Shown here piece after piece: positions 1 through 8,491 of a stretch of DNA of 48,647 nt. Both the position numbers and the translations under genes were made by a program. The stretch is from the NCBI GenBank assembly GCA_964425755.1, contig CAYRNY010000026.1, positions 1 to 48,647 of the forward strand, in the 5' to 3' direction. The notes beneath the pieces were generated by a model. That model did no database searches and was not told where the DNA came from. It worked only from the letters and a program-made list of their open reading frames with translations. Position 1 is the stretch's first letter. The number at the start of each line of letters is the position of its first letter. The stretch comes from CAYRNY01 sp964425755. GTDB lineage: Bacteria > Chloroflexota > Anaerolineae > Aggregatilineales > Aggregatilineaceae.

Positions 1-314
1 ACAACACACCGTCATCCCCAGCGGCTTCCTGTCACTATTCTGTTGTTAAACTGCGGATGGGGCAAAAAAGCCGCCGCATGTCTTCACATCCGGCGGGGGC
101 AAAAACAGACCGCAAAACAATCACGATGTTTTGGTTGTCTGAGCGCCAGATGCCCCCTCTCACTCTCAAATTTTCAGAACCACACCATCTGTCCGGTGCC
201 GTTCATTCGAGCGTGGGAACATCTTACCATCACGCATGAGGGGCGTCAAGGGCAGATTCCTAGATTCTCCGTGAATCTAGAATAAAACCAGGATGAAACG
301 CGTGCCTAATTTCC
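1..314. other. Non-coding left edge
   Basis: I see no convincing gene here. The short open frames overlap one another in different frames and have no ribosome binding site or recognisable motif. There is a perfect 8-bp inverted repeat, CTAGATTC/GAATCTAG, at 260-267 and 273-280 with a 5-nt loop and no T-run on either side. The segment GGGGCAAAAA occurs twice (about 59 and 96). Confidence 0.5.
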
Positions 315-356
315 AAAAGTGGGATAATGCGGGATTCCCTTGCCCGGATATCCCAC
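315..356 (-). terminator. Intrinsic terminator downstream of the GH4 gene
   Basis: Read on the minus strand, GTGGGATA (356-349) pairs with TATCCCAC (326-319) and is followed by TTTT (318-315). It lies about 40 nt after the stop codon of the alpha-galactosidase gene, as expected for its transcription terminator. Confidence 0.65.
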
Positions 357-394
357 ATTTTAAGCCGTTGGCCGGCGTTTATGGCACGCCAGCA

Positions 395-1693
395 TCAGTG
401 AAACGCCGGCAGCCAGTCCCCGTGCGCGTCGATCAGATCGTCCACCAGCGACCAGATCTGGTCGAGATCGAGTTCGGCAGCCGTGTGCGGATCGAGCATC
501 GCGGCGTGGTAGATGTGCTCGCGCTTGCCGGTCAGTGCGGCCTCCACCGTGAGCGCCTGCACGTTGATGTTCGTCTGCATCAGCGCGGCCAGGTGCGGCG
601 GCAGCGCCCCGATGCGCACCGGCTGCACGCCGTTTCTATCGACCAGGCACGGCACTTCGACGCACGATTCGCGCGGCAAATTGTCGATCAGGCCCGCGTT
701 CATCACGTTGCCGTAAATCACGCGCGGCGTGCCGGTCTCCAGGCTGTCGACGATCAGCGAGCCGTACTCCATGCTCTGCGCGACCTCAAGCGCCGCGTCC
801 GGGTCCTCGAACGTCTCGCGCATCGCGTCCCATTCCGCGATCTGTTCTTCACAGCGGCGGATGTACTCGTCCAGCGGGATGTTAAACCGCTCGACCAGGT
901 CGGGCCGGTCACGCTTGATGAACCAGGGCACGTATTCCGCGAAGTGCTCGCTCGACTCGGTCACGAAATACCCCAGGCGTTTGAGCATCTCGTAGCGCAC
1001 GCGGTTCCAGTCCGGCACGCGCCCTTCCTCGATCACCTTATATAGATCGGGGTACAGGTCCCGGCCCTTGTGCTCGAAGGTCAGGTAAAACGCCATGTGG
1101 TTGATCCCGACGCAAACGTAGTTGATCTCGTCGTATGGCACGCCGAGGTCCATCGCGAGCTGCATCGCCGTGCCCTGCACGCTGTGGCACAGGCCCACCG
1201 TCTTGATCGACGTGGCGCGGTTCAAGGCCCAGGTGATCATCGCCATCGGGTTGACGTAATTCAGAAACGTCACGTCCGGACAGAGCGCTTCCATCTCGCG
1301 CGCCATCTCCAGCAGCACAGGGATCGTGCGCAGCGCGCGCATGATCCCGCCCATGCCGAGCGTATCCGCGATCGTGGCACGCAGCCCGTACTTTTTGGGA
1401 ATCTCAAAATCGATCACCGTGCCCGGCTTATAGCCCGCCACCTGGATCATGGCGATCGCGTAATCGGCCCCGTCCAGCGCCGCGCGGCGATCGGTCGTCG
1501 CCTCGATCGCCGGGCGCGCGTCCAGCGCAGCCGCGACCTTGTGCGCGACGATCTCAGACGTTTTCAGGCGCTCCGGGTCGATGTCAAACAGTGTGAAGGT
1601 GGAGTCTTTGAGCGCAGGGAAGTGCAGGATATCGCCCATCAGGTTTTTGGCGAACACCGTGCTGCCCGCCCCGATAAACACGATCTTTGGCAT
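395..1693 (-). CDS. melA: Alpha-galactosidase, glycoside hydrolase family 4 (MelA-like)
   Basis: A 432-residue GH4 enzyme. This family hydrolyses alpha-galactosides by an NAD+- and Mn2+-dependent oxidation-elimination mechanism in the cytoplasm. The N-terminus has a Rossmann nucleotide-binding start (IGAGSTVFAKNL, residues 6-17). Further in are the typical YVNPMAMITWA segment, the metal-binding CHSVQGT motif (Cys-His) and GINHMAF, whose His is the second metal ligand. The length is normal for the family. It sits 88 bp downstream of recR in the same direction, with a weak hairpin between them and its own terminator after it, so it is probably transcribed separately from the repair genes. No sugar transporter is next to it. 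Other GH4 specificities (alpha-glucosidase, galacturonidase) are possible, but the motifs fit the MelA branch best. Confidence 0.9.
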   Translation of the reverse strand: MPKIVFIGAGSTVFAKNLMGDILHFPALKDSTFTLFDIDPERLKTSEIVAHKVAAALDARPAIEATTDRRAALDGADYAIAMIQVAGYKPGTVIDFEIPKKYGLRATIADTLGMGGIMRALRTIPVLLEMAREMEALCPDVTFLNYVNPMAMITWALNRATSIKTVGLCHSVQGTAMQLAMDLGVPYDEINYVCVGINHMAFYLTFEHKGRDLYPDLYKVIEEGRVPDWNRVRYEMLKRLGYFVTESSEHFAEYVPWFIKRDRPDLVERFNIPLDEYIRRCEEQIAEWDAMRETFEDPDAALEVAQSMEYGSLIVDSLETGTPRVIYGNVMNAGLIDNLPRESCVEVPCLVDRNGVQPVRIGALPPHLAALMQTNINVQALTVEAALTGKREHIYHAAMLDPHTAAELDLDQIWSLVDDLIDAHGDWLPAFH

Positions 1694-1721
1694 GAAGACG
1701 CCGTCCTTTCAGCAAAATGAT

Positions 1722-1757
1722 AGGGCGCTCCAACCCGGTCGCGGATTCAAGCGCCCT
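1722..1757 (-). terminator. Possible terminator between recR and the GH4 gene
   Basis: A perfect 8-bp inverted repeat AGGGCGCT/AGCGCCCT (1722-1729 and 1750-1757) lies between the recR stop and the GH4 start. On the minus strand it is followed by ATCATTTTGC, only a weak T-run. It may be a weak terminator or attenuator. Confidence 0.35.
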
Positions 1758-1781
1758 GCAACGCGCACTGTACGCTGCGGG

Positions 1782-2384
1782 TCATATCTCATGCCGTCCC
1801 TGGAAGGCCCGCAGCAGCGTGACCGCATCAACGTATTCGAGATCGCCGCCGGTCGGCAACCCGCGCGCCAGCCGCGTAACCTTGACCCCCAGCGGGGCGA
1901 GCTGGCGCTGCACGTACATCGCCGTCGCGTCGCCTTCCATGCCGGGATTAGTCGCGACGATCACTTCCAGGATCGACCCGCCGCGCACCCGCTCGACCAG
2001 CTCGCGTATCTTCAAATCTTCCGGGCCGATGCCATCGACCGGGGATATCGCGCCGTGCAGCACGTGATAGCGCCCCTGGTACGCGCCCGCACGCTCGACC
2101 GCCAGCACGTCCAGCGGCTCTTCGACCACGACGACCTGCGTCTTGTCGCGTGCGTCGTCCGAACAGATGCCGCACGGGTCGGTCTCGGTGATGTTGTAGC
2201 ACACCGAGCAATAACGCGTTTTCAGCTTGAGGTCGGCCACCGCCGCCGCCAGCGTCGCGGAAAGCTCGTCTGGCGCGCGCAGCAGGTGATACGTCAGCCG
2301 GGACGCGGTCTTCGGGCCGATGCCCGGCAGCCGCGAAAACGCCTCGATCAAGCGCGTGACCGGTTCAGGGATCGCTTTGCTCAA
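1782..2384 (-). CDS. recR: Recombination protein RecR
   Basis: A 200-residue RecR, which works with RecO/RecF to load RecA at single-stranded gaps. It has the N-terminal helix-hairpin-helix (LPGIGPKTASRLTYHLL, about residues 19-35) and the C4 zinc finger (CSVCYNITETDPCGIC, about 58-73). The Toprim domain follows (VVVEEPLDVLAVE, then HVLHGAISPVDGIGPEDL, then ATNPGMEGDATAMYV). Length is standard. It starts 15 bp after the ybaB stop, the classical dnaX-ybaB-recR order. Confidence 0.97.
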   Translation of the reverse strand: MSKAIPEPVTRLIEAFSRLPGIGPKTASRLTYHLLRAPDELSATLAAAVADLKLKTRYCSVCYNITETDPCGICSDDARDKTQVVVVEEPLDVLAVERAGAYQGRYHVLHGAISPVDGIGPEDLKIRELVERVRGGSILEVIVATNPGMEGDATAMYVQRQLAPLGVKVTRLARGLPTGGDLEYVDAVTLLRAFQGRHEI

Positions 2385-2399
2385 CGCCTGCGCTCCGGC

Positions 2400-2789
2400 C
2401 TAGCCTAATAACCCGTCCATGCCGGGCGGCAACATCGACTCCAGGCCGCCGGTGAACCCGCTCATGCGCTCCTCGGATAGCTGTTTGCTCTGTTCGAGCG
2501 CCTGGTTCATCGCCGCGAGCAGCAAATCCTGCAGGTCGGTCACCCACTCGTCATCTTCGAGATCGATCACATCGGGATTGATCGTGATCGCCTGCACCTC
2601 GGAATGCCCATTGACGACGACCGTCACCGCGCCGCCGCCAACGCTGACCTCGATCCGTTCATCCGCGAGCGCTTCCTGCGCGGCGGCCATCTCTTCCTGC
2701 ATTTTCTGAATCTGTTTCATGATCGCGTTTTGGTTCATGCCCTGCGGGCCGCCAAAACCACCGCCACGACCGCTACGTTTGCGTGCCAT
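2400..2789 (-). CDS. ybaB: YbaB/EbfC nucleoid-associated protein
   Basis: A 129-residue YbaB/EbfC family DNA-binding protein, usually found as a dimer. The body (MKQIQKMQEEMAAAQEAL, then GAVTVVVNGHSEVQAITI, then DLEDDEWVTDLQDLLLAAMNQAL) is typical. The C-terminus is Met/Gly/Pro-rich and the N-terminus has a basic, glycine-rich extension (ARKRSGRGGGFGGPQG). The frame is open further upstream, but the ATG at 2789 is chosen because GGAG lies 11 nt before it and family similarity begins there. It is co-directional with dnaX and recR, although 158 bp separates it from dnaX. Confidence 0.93.
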   Translation of the reverse strand: MARKRSGRGGGFGGPQGMNQNAIMKQIQKMQEEMAAAQEALADERIEVSVGGGAVTVVVNGHSEVQAITINPDVIDLEDDEWVTDLQDLLLAAMNQALEQSKQLSEERMSGFTGGLESMLPPGMDGLLG

Positions 2790-2947
2790 AATCTCGTAAA
2801 CTCCTATCTGCAAAACGTCCACTGTTACCGGGCGCTGAGGCCGGCTACCGCTTCGTACCTGGTGGCAGGTCGATGCAACCGCCCGCACAGGGAAGGTCTC
2901 CAAACGGTCCCGCCAGCGCACACGTCAATATATAGATCGTAGCACGA

Positions 2948-4522
2948 TCAATCGTCAATATCGGTGATCTCGCCGCCGAGTTCATTCACCCCGTACGCCA
3001 GCACGTCATCCTGCGAAAGGATGTCGTCGGTCTTCGCATCGTGCGCGGCATCCTCGTCCATCACGATCACCTTAAAGTCGACCGGCGCGCCCAGCACCGC
3101 GTAGAGCGCGTCCTCAAGCGCGTTTCGCGCGTCCGGCGCTTCGATCTTCTGCTTGAAGATGTCGCTGTGCACGCTCAAGATCAGCACGCCACGCCGCATA
3201 TCGCGCGGAACCGCGTGCTCCAGCAGCGCGGGCAACGTGTGCAGGTAACGCTTCGCCATGCGCTGAATCTGCGACCAGTTCTTGCGCACCGCCGACAGCG
3301 ACACGTGCCCTTCCTCGTCCTCGGTGACGCCCGCGGCACGGGCCGGTGTGGCTGCCGGTTTGCGCACCGGCGGCGGCAGGTCTTCCTGCGTGCGGACGTG
3401 CGGCTGCTCGCGGCGCGCCGGGACCGGCTCGTCTCCCTCAACCGGTTTGATGCTCTCCAGGAACGCCAGTTCCAGCGGCAACTGCGGCTGCCAGCCGCCC
3501 TGCCAATCGGCCAGCGCGCTGTTAAACGCCCGGATCGCCGCCAGCAGCGCGCGCCGCCCGATCGCGGCGGCCTGCTCGGTGAGGATCGCGCGGCGCTCCT
3601 CGGTCACGTCGATCAACTCGTCGCCGGCCATCTGCACCAGCACCATCTGGCGCAGGTGCTCGATCACCTGCCGCCCGAACTGGCGCGGGTCCGCGCCCCC
3701 GTCGATGGTGTAATTAATGATGTCCAGGCCGCGTGCCGCGTCGTTATCGATCAACGCCTGCGCCAGCTCGACCACGTTCTGCCCGCTGGCCGTCCCCAGT
3801 ACCTGCTCGGCCACCGCCAGCGAAATGTGCTCGTCCGGGTCGGCGATGATCTGGTCAAGCAGGCTGATGCTGTCGCGCACGCTGCCGGTGCCCTCGCGCG
3901 CGATCAATTCGAGCGCGGGGTAGTCGATCGAGACGCCTTCGCCTTGCGCGATCAGGGCCAGCCGCTCGGTGACCTCGGCCAGCGACACGCGCCGGAACTC
4001 GAAGATCAGGCAGCGGCTCTTGATCGTCGCCGGGACTTTGTGAAACTCGGTCGTCGCCAGCACGAAGATCGCGTGGTCCGGCGGCTCTTCCAGCGTCTTG
4101 AGCAGCGCATCGAACGCCGCGCCGGAAAAGCGATGCACTTCGTCGATGATGTAGACCTTGTACGCGCCCTCGTTGGGCGAGAACGCGATCTTATCGCGCA
4201 AGTCGCGCACGTCGTCCACGCCGGTATGCGAGGCTGCGTCGATCTCGATCAGGTCAAGAAAGCGCCCCTCGTTCACCGCGATGCAATGGCTGCACGCGTT
4301 ACACGGGCGCATGTCCGGGTCAGGGTGCGTGCAGTTGACCGCTTTCGCCAGCAGGCGCGCGGTGGTGGTCTTGCCGGTCCCACGCGGGCCGCTGAACAGG
4401 TACGCATGGCGGACGCGCCCCAGGTGCAGCGCGTTGCGCAGCGTGCGCGTGATGTGCGCCTGCCCGATGACGTCTTCAAAGGTCTGGGGTCGCCATTTTA
4501 GGTACAACGCCTGTTGGGGCAC
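2948..4522 (-). CDS. dnaX: DNA polymerase III subunit gamma/tau
   Basis: A 524-residue clamp-loader ATPase. Visible are the RPQTFEDVIGQ start, Walker A GPRGTGKTTTARLLAKAVNC (about 45-64), zinc-binding cysteines (C..CNACSHC, about 64-81), Walker B/DEVH (YIIDEVHRFSGAAFDALLK), LEEPP and the SRC sensor. The C-terminal part after about residue 370 is a tau-like extension with a Pro/Arg-rich linker. Start is GTG at 4522 with GGAGG seven nt upstream. Promoter-like hexamers lie at 4556-4585. I saw no obvious programmed frameshift site, but did not examine this exhaustively. Confidence 0.96.
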   Translation of the reverse strand: MPQQALYLKWRPQTFEDVIGQAHITRTLRNALHLGRVRHAYLFSGPRGTGKTTTARLLAKAVNCTHPDPDMRPCNACSHCIAVNEGRFLDLIEIDAASHTGVDDVRDLRDKIAFSPNEGAYKVYIIDEVHRFSGAAFDALLKTLEEPPDHAIFVLATTEFHKVPATIKSRCLIFEFRRVSLAEVTERLALIAQGEGVSIDYPALELIAREGTGSVRDSISLLDQIIADPDEHISLAVAEQVLGTASGQNVVELAQALIDNDAARGLDIINYTIDGGADPRQFGRQVIEHLRQMVLVQMAGDELIDVTEERRAILTEQAAAIGRRALLAAIRAFNSALADWQGGWQPQLPLELAFLESIKPVEGDEPVPARREQPHVRTQEDLPPPVRKPAATPARAAGVTEDEEGHVSLSAVRKNWSQIQRMAKRYLHTLPALLEHAVPRDMRRGVLILSVHSDIFKQKIEAPDARNALEDALYAVLGAPVDFKVIVMDEDAAHDAKTDDILSQDDVLAYGVNELGGEITDIDD

Positions 4523-4555
4523 GTGGTAGCCTCCGTCTCTGGACTTCGTGCGTCT

Positions 4556-4585
4556 AGTGTATCAAGCCGCGATCCGGTTCTGCAA
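4556..4585 (-). promoter_or_regulatory. Candidate promoter of dnaX
   Basis: On the minus strand TTGCAG (4585-4580) and TACACT (4561-4556) are separated by 18 nt, about 35 nt before the GTG start of dnaX. Both hexamers are moderate sigma-70 matches. It partly abuts the divergent tatA promoter. Confidence 0.45.
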
Positions 4586-4588
4586 ATC

Positions 4589-4618
4589 TTGACCAACCGT
4601 GACCAGGCTCTGTATAAT
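4589..4618 (+). promoter_or_regulatory. Promoter of tatA
   Basis: TTGACC (4589-4594) and a perfect TATAAT (4613-4618) are separated by 18 nt. They lie about 55 nt upstream of the tatA start, in the divergent region shared with dnaX. Confidence 0.7.
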
Positions 4619-4671
4619 CTGCTTAGCAAGAGCAATCGTGCTGTACATATATTGAGGAGTGGACAAATCTA

Positions 4672-4851
4672 ATGGGTAGCTTAGGCACGCCGGAACTGAT
4701 CCTGATTCTCGCAGTCGTGATTTTGCTGTTCGGCGTCGGGCGCGTGGCGCGTATTGGTGGCGAGATGGGCTCGGCAGTCCGCGAGTTCCGCAAGGGGCTG
4801 CAAGGCGACGGTGAAGAGAACCAGGAAGAGACGAATTCGTCTGCATCGTAA
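4672..4851 (+). CDS. tatA: Sec-independent translocase subunit TatA
   Basis: A 59-residue protein with the TatA/E plan. A short N-terminal extracytoplasmic part (MGSLGTPELI) leads into one transmembrane helix (LILAVVILLFGVGRVARIGG, about 10-29). An amphipathic helix with FRKGL follows, then a short acidic, polar tail. TatA oligomers form the pore through which folded proteins pass across the membrane. The FGxxRxxxxGxxxG signature is present. GAGGAG lies 12 nt before the ATG, and a strong promoter precedes it and a hairpin terminator follows, so it is a single-gene unit. It is shorter than common ORF cutoffs. Folded Tat substrates in this window include the reductive dehalogenase and the ApbE protein. 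No tatC is present here. Confidence 0.92.
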   Translation: MGSLGTPELILILAVVILLFGVGRVARIGGEMGSAVREFRKGLQGDGEENQEETNSSAS

Positions 4852-4879
4852 TATTCTGAGCTGGCGAATGTAAACACTG

Positions 4880-4913
4880 CCCTCCCGGCTGCATCCGGCG
4901 AGGGTATTTTTGT
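4880..4913 (+). terminator. Intrinsic terminator of tatA
   Basis: A GC-rich hairpin (CCCTC at 4880-4884 with GAGGG at 4900-4904, with CCGG self-pairing inside) is followed by TATTTTTGTT, 28 nt after the tatA stop. Confidence 0.7.
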
Positions 4914-4956
4914 TGTGGTCCCCCGTGCGTAACGGCCCCTCCCGGCGGTCCCGCGT

Positions 4957-5937
4957 TCAGTTCTGGAACAGCGGCTGGTCCACACCGATCGTAAACGTCG
5001 CCTGCGCCTGACCGGTTGCATCGGCCAGCGTGACCGTCTCGCCGTCGCGCCAGGCCGGGGCTTCGCGATTCCAGTACAGCGCGGCGGGCGTGTTTTGCCC
5101 CTGGCGCGAGAAGACCAGCACGCGGCTGTCACGCTGCATGCGGAACTCCGGGAAGCGGAACGTATCGCCGCGTTCGTTGCGCAGCGTCCAGCCCTGCAGA
5201 TTGACCACGTTGCCGATATTGCGAATCTCCACCGCCTCGCTGTTGACACTGCCCGCGCCCTGCACGTTCGCGATCACGATCTCCGCGTTGATCGCCGTTG
5301 GCGGCAGCGTGACCGTTGGCGCGGTGCGCGTCAATGAGAACGGCGTGTTCGTCGGTTCGGGTGGCGGCGTCGGCGTGTAGAGCGCGACACAACCTTCGAT
5401 CGGGATGATCAGCACGTCCCCAACCTGCAACCGCGCCGCGTCGTCTTCGCTCATGTCATTCACGGTCAGGATGTCACCGGGGAACACGCCGTACTGCTGC
5501 GCGATCGCGATCACCGTGTTGCCGGATTCGACCACGTGGCGCAGGCAGCCGTCATCCTGCGCGGTCGGGGTCGGCAGGCCGGGCGGCAGGTCGGTCGGCA
5601 CGGCGGGCAAAATGGCCGGGTCGAGCGTCGCGACCGCTGTGATCGAGGGCGCCGCCACGCCTTCCTCGAACGGAGTCGACGTGATCACGCGTACGGCCTG
5701 CGCGTCCTGCGCCAGCGCGGTGCTGGTGAGTTGTAACGCGTCGATCGTGCCTTGATACTCGGCGGGTTGCATATCCATGCCCGGAATCGGCGTCGCGGTC
5801 AGGATCACGATCTGAGTCGGTCCGGGCTGGGGTTCGTTAGGCTGCCGGGACCAGTAATAGCTGATGATCCCCAGTGCCACCACCAGGGATACGATCACGT
5901 TCAAAATGACGAAGCCAACCAGCACCCGACGGCTCAT
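4957..5937 (-). CDS. Membrane-anchored LysM and lamin-tail domain protein
   Basis: A 326-residue cell-envelope protein. Residues 6-27 form a transmembrane or uncleaved signal segment (VLVGFVILNVIVSLVVALGI), followed by a Pro/Thr-rich linker. A LysM-type module (about 132-182, HVVESGNTVIAIAQQYGV ... LQVGDVLIIPIEG) should bind peptidoglycan or other GlcNAc polymers. A second Pro/Thr linker leads to a C-terminal lamin-tail (LTD) domain (about 215-320, with VEIRNIGNVVNLQGWTL and FRFPEF). LTD domains in bacterial surface proteins are usually binding or anchoring modules. The next gene, on the opposite strand, encodes a second LTD protein. Substrate unknown. Confidence 0.8.
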   Translation of the reverse strand: MSRRVLVGFVILNVIVSLVVALGIISYYWSRQPNEPQPGPTQIVILTATPIPGMDMQPAEYQGTIDALQLTSTALAQDAQAVRVITSTPFEEGVAAPSITAVATLDPAILPAVPTDLPPGLPTPTAQDDGCLRHVVESGNTVIAIAQQYGVFPGDILTVNDMSEDDAARLQVGDVLIIPIEGCVALYTPTPPPEPTNTPFSLTRTAPTVTLPPTAINAEIVIANVQGAGSVNSEAVEIRNIGNVVNLQGWTLRNERGDTFRFPEFRMQRDSRVLVFSRQGQNTPAALYWNREAPAWRDGETVTLADATGQAQATFTIGVDQPLFQN

Positions 5938-6091
5938 GCGTTTATACCTTTTGCATTTGATAATCGTCTGATAACACGCTCCAAGAACGCACGCATGCGC
6001 AAGCGATTCGCATGCAGTGCGCAGTCATCTTAGCATAGCCCGCCCGCCGGGGCAACGCGGATCATGTGGGCGCTTTATCACGCTTACAGTG

Positions 6092-6108
6092 TGTTAATTC
6101 TGTGTTAA
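6092..6108 (+). promoter_or_regulatory. Direct repeat resembling a PhoP-type box
   Basis: TGTTAA occurs at 6092-6097 and 6103-6108, an exact 11-bp period. This equals TTAACA-N5-TTAACA on the minus strand, which is the spacing of PhoP boxes in Gram-positive bacteria. It lies in the divergent region before two LTD genes. Two short AT-rich copies could occur by chance. Confidence 0.25.
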
Positions 6109-6203
6109 TCCCGGCCCGTGATAGCATCTCGCTATTGTCGGCAGCCCACAAATTCGCTATGCTTGCGTACTCTCGACAGGTTGGCATGGGTGAGGTGATA
6201 CAC

Positions 6204-6722
6204 ATGCAACTGCCATCAACGAACGGCGTCAGCCTGATGCTGATTGCAGGATTGTCGATTGTCAATTTTTTCGGCGCGTTAGCGCTCATGTCGCTGGATA
6301 ACCAACCGGATACGGCCTATATCCCGTCCGATCCGGGATTGAACGATTCCGATTCCCCCTCCCTTAACGTGACTCCTGCCGCAACCCCAGTCTTGGTCCG
6401 GATCGATAGCGTGATCCAACCGGGCGACATAGACCGGGAAGCGCTGCAACTGGTCAACCCCGGCCCCACGCTCGACCTGGCGGGGTGGACGATCACCGAG
6501 CAAGGCGGCAACCGCTACACCTTCCCGCCGTTCACGCTGTTCCAGGGCGGTGGTGTGATCGTCTATACGCACTCAGGGACGGACACACCGGTCCGGCTGT
6601 ACTGGGGGCTGGATCACGCGGTGTGGTCGATCGGGGAAACGGCCACGTTGCGCGACGCAGAGGGCAATATCCGCGCCACCCTGATCGTCCGCGAACCGCA
6701 GGCGCGTTCGGACCGCACGTAG
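6204..6722 (+). CDS. Membrane-anchored lamin-tail domain protein
   Basis: A 172-residue protein. An N-terminal hydrophobic segment (VSLMLIAGLSIVNFFGALALM, about 8-28) should anchor or export it. A short linker leads to one lamin-tail domain (about 65-165) with LQLVNPGPTLDLAGWTI, YTFPPFTL and VYTHSG. The frame is open 138 nt further upstream, but ATG 6204 is chosen because GAGGTG lies six nt before it and the hydrophobic segment follows at once. Its LTD region resembles that of the divergent LysM-LTD protein, including an LYWxxxxAxWxxGETxTLxDAxG pattern, so the two are probably paralogous modules. Confidence 0.75.
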   Translation: MQLPSTNGVSLMLIAGLSIVNFFGALALMSLDNQPDTAYIPSDPGLNDSDSPSLNVTPAATPVLVRIDSVIQPGDIDREALQLVNPGPTLDLAGWTITEQGGNRYTFPPFTLFQGGGVIVYTHSGTDTPVRLYWGLDHAVWSIGETATLRDAEGNIRATLIVREPQARSDRT

Positions 6723-6744
6723 CCGTAAAGCGAAGGGAAAACTC

Positions 6745-7368
6745 ATGTCAGCCGACGAACGCCTGCAGATATTGCAGATGGTGCAGGACGGGGTGATCAC
6801 GGTCGCCGAAGCGGAAAGCCTGCTCGACGCGCTGGCGACCGTACCCCCTGCCACCGCGCCGGACGCCGCGCCCGTGCCGCTGGACATCCCGCGACCAGGC
6901 CCGCACGGCCAGACACCACGCGAGGCCGCGCCGGATATGCAGCACTTCCGGCGCTACTGGGAATACCCGTTCATCATCGGCCTGATCATGCTGGGCGTGG
7001 CCGGGCTGTGCGCGTCGAACACGCCGGTGCCGCTGCTGTCGTTCTGCGGGTGGTTCGTGTTCGTCGTCGCCGGGCTGATCGCGCTCGTCGGCTGGTTCAG
7101 CCAGTGGTCGCCCTGGATGCACGTCCGCATTCGCGAACATGACGGCAGCCGGATCGCGTTCAGCCTGCCGCTGCCGCTACGCCTGGCCGGCATCGTAGCG
7201 GACATCGCGCATGTCTTCGTGCGCCGCTTCGCGGACCGCGAAACCGCCGACAACGTCCAGATGACCGCGTCCTTTCTGAGCACGCTTGAAACAGAAGAAC
7301 TGGACGAACCGATCATGATCGAGATCGTGGAAGAAGACGGCGATCATGTCCGGCTGTATTTCGGCTAG
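6745..7368 (+). CDS. SHOCT-like domain membrane protein
   Basis: A 207-residue protein. The first 30 residues (DERLQILQMVQDGVITVAEAESLLDAL) match the short helical SHOCT-like/YvlB-type N-terminal motif found in many envelope-associated proteins of Gram-positives and Chloroflexota. After a Pro/Ala-rich linker come two transmembrane helices (about 75-92 and 96-113), then a soluble C-terminal domain ending with an acidic stretch. AAGGGA precedes the ATG. It lies 22 bp after the LTD gene and 52 bp before the EEP hydrolase, so co-transcription is likely. Function unknown. Confidence 0.6.
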   Translation: MSADERLQILQMVQDGVITVAEAESLLDALATVPPATAPDAAPVPLDIPRPGPHGQTPREAAPDMQHFRRYWEYPFIIGLIMLGVAGLCASNTPVPLLSFCGWFVFVVAGLIALVGWFSQWSPWMHVRIREHDGSRIAFSLPLPLRLAGIVADIAHVFVRRFADRETADNVQMTASFLSTLETEELDEPIMIEIVEEDGDHVRLYFG

Positions 7369-7420
7369 GTGCCGCTGCAGGACCGGCTAACCCGCCCCTG
7401 AACACATTTGAGGAAGTGCC

Positions 7421-8491
7421 ATGATCGCACAGAAAGCCCGGCGCGCGCAGCGCCGCGCGAAGCCCATCCCTGACAAACCAAGCCTGGCGCGCAAGCTATG
7501 GAAGCGGCTGCAGGTGGCGATCCTGCTCTACGGGGTGGGAGTCAGCCTGTACGTGCTGGCGTTCGCCGCGCTTGGGGAGCGTTGGGCGTGGATCGCGTTT
7601 GCGAACAACTTCCTGCCCTGGTGGGCGTTGGGCGGGCTGGTGGCCGGGATCATCGCGCTGGGATCGCGCTGGCGCTGGCCGCTGCTCGCGCTGCAAGTGC
7701 CGGTGATCGTGGCGTTCGTGCTGCTCTACGGGGAGTTGCTGCTGCCACCGGAACCCGCCACGACGCCCGCCGGACCGCGCTTCACCGCCGTGTCGTTCAA
7801 CATCATCGGCGTGCAGTCCGACCCGGCGGCGATCGCCGCGACGATCCGCGAGCTGGACGCGGATATCGTCGGGCTGCAAGAGGTCGCCCCGGAAAGCAGC
7901 GCGTGGCTCAAGCGCGAGCTGGCGGATATGTACCCCTACCAGGCGCATTATCCCCTGCCGACCGTGCAAGGGGTCGCGCTGTTGAGCCGCTACCCGATCG
8001 GTGAGCAGCGGGCCTTCACACCGCTGCGCAGGTCGCCGCTCCAGTTACGCGCCGAGGTCGACGTCACAGGCAGGCCGGTGGCGGTGTACGTCATTCACCT
8101 GACGCCGCCCGGCAACAAGCTGTTGCCCGTCATCTACACCACCGAGCGCCGCGACCGCGAGTTGGCGATGCTGCAAAGCGAGTATCTGGCACGCGAAGAG
8201 GGGCCGGTGATCGTCCTGGGCGACTTCAACATGACCGATCTGAGCACGTCATATCGCACGATGGCGGAGCAGTTCAACGACGCTTTTCGCGCGGCGGGGC
8301 GGGGCTTCGGGTTCACGTTTCCGGCGGGATATGCGTTTGGCGCGATGCCGCGCCTGCTGCGGATCGATTACGTGTGGTATACCGACGACCTGACCGCACT
8401 GGCGGCGCGCGCCGGCAGCGATAGCGGCACATCCGACCACTACCCGGTGATCGCGGACCTTGCCCTCAACGAAAGCACGGCGGCTGAATGA
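7421..8491 (+). CDS. Membrane-anchored endonuclease/exonuclease/phosphatase family protein
   Basis: A 356-residue protein. The basic N-terminus is followed by three predicted transmembrane helices (about 31-53, 63-82 and 87-107). A DNase I-like EEP domain (about 122-350) follows, with SFNIIG, DIVGLQEVAPE (metal-binding Glu), VIVLGDFNMTD (catalytic Asp and Asn) and the C-terminal SDHYPV (Asp-His). EEP enzymes cut phosphodiester or phosphoester bonds with Mg2+. The membrane anchoring suggests an outer-face substrate such as extracellular nucleic acid or a phospholipid headgroup, but this is not determined. It overlaps the next gene by 4 bp (ATGA), so the pair is translationally coupled. Confidence 0.8.
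   Translation: MIAQKARRAQRRAKPIPDKPSLARKLWKRLQVAILLYGVGVSLYVLAFAALGERWAWIAFANNFLPWWALGGLVAGIIALGSRWRWPLLALQVPVIVAFVLLYGELLLPPEPATTPAGPRFTAVSFNIIGVQSDPAAIAATIRELDADIVGLQEVAPESSAWLKRELADMYPYQAHYPLPTVQGVALLSRYPIGEQRAFTPLRRSPLQLRAEVDVTGRPVAVYVIHLTPPGNKLLPVIYTTERRDRELAMLQSEYLAREEGPVIVLGDFNMTDLSTSYRTMAEQFNDAFRAAGRGFGFTFPAGYAFGAMPRLLRIDYVWYTDDLTALAARAGSDSGTSDHYPVIADLALNESTAAE

Noticed and set aside
293..1045. Plus-strand open frame of 250 codons over the GH4 gene
   Set aside because: It is an antisense shadow of the alpha-galactosidase gene, Arg/His-rich, with no motif or ribosome binding site.
2790..2947. Possible small SRP RNA between dnaX and ybaB
   Set aside because: Some hairpins can be drawn and SRP RNA genes often lie near dnaX, but the conserved domain IV loops with a GNRA/GGAA tetraloop are missing.
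3041..4501. Plus-strand open frame of 486 codons opposite dnaX
   Set aside because: Antisense shadow of dnaX; composition is not protein-like and there is no initiation signal.
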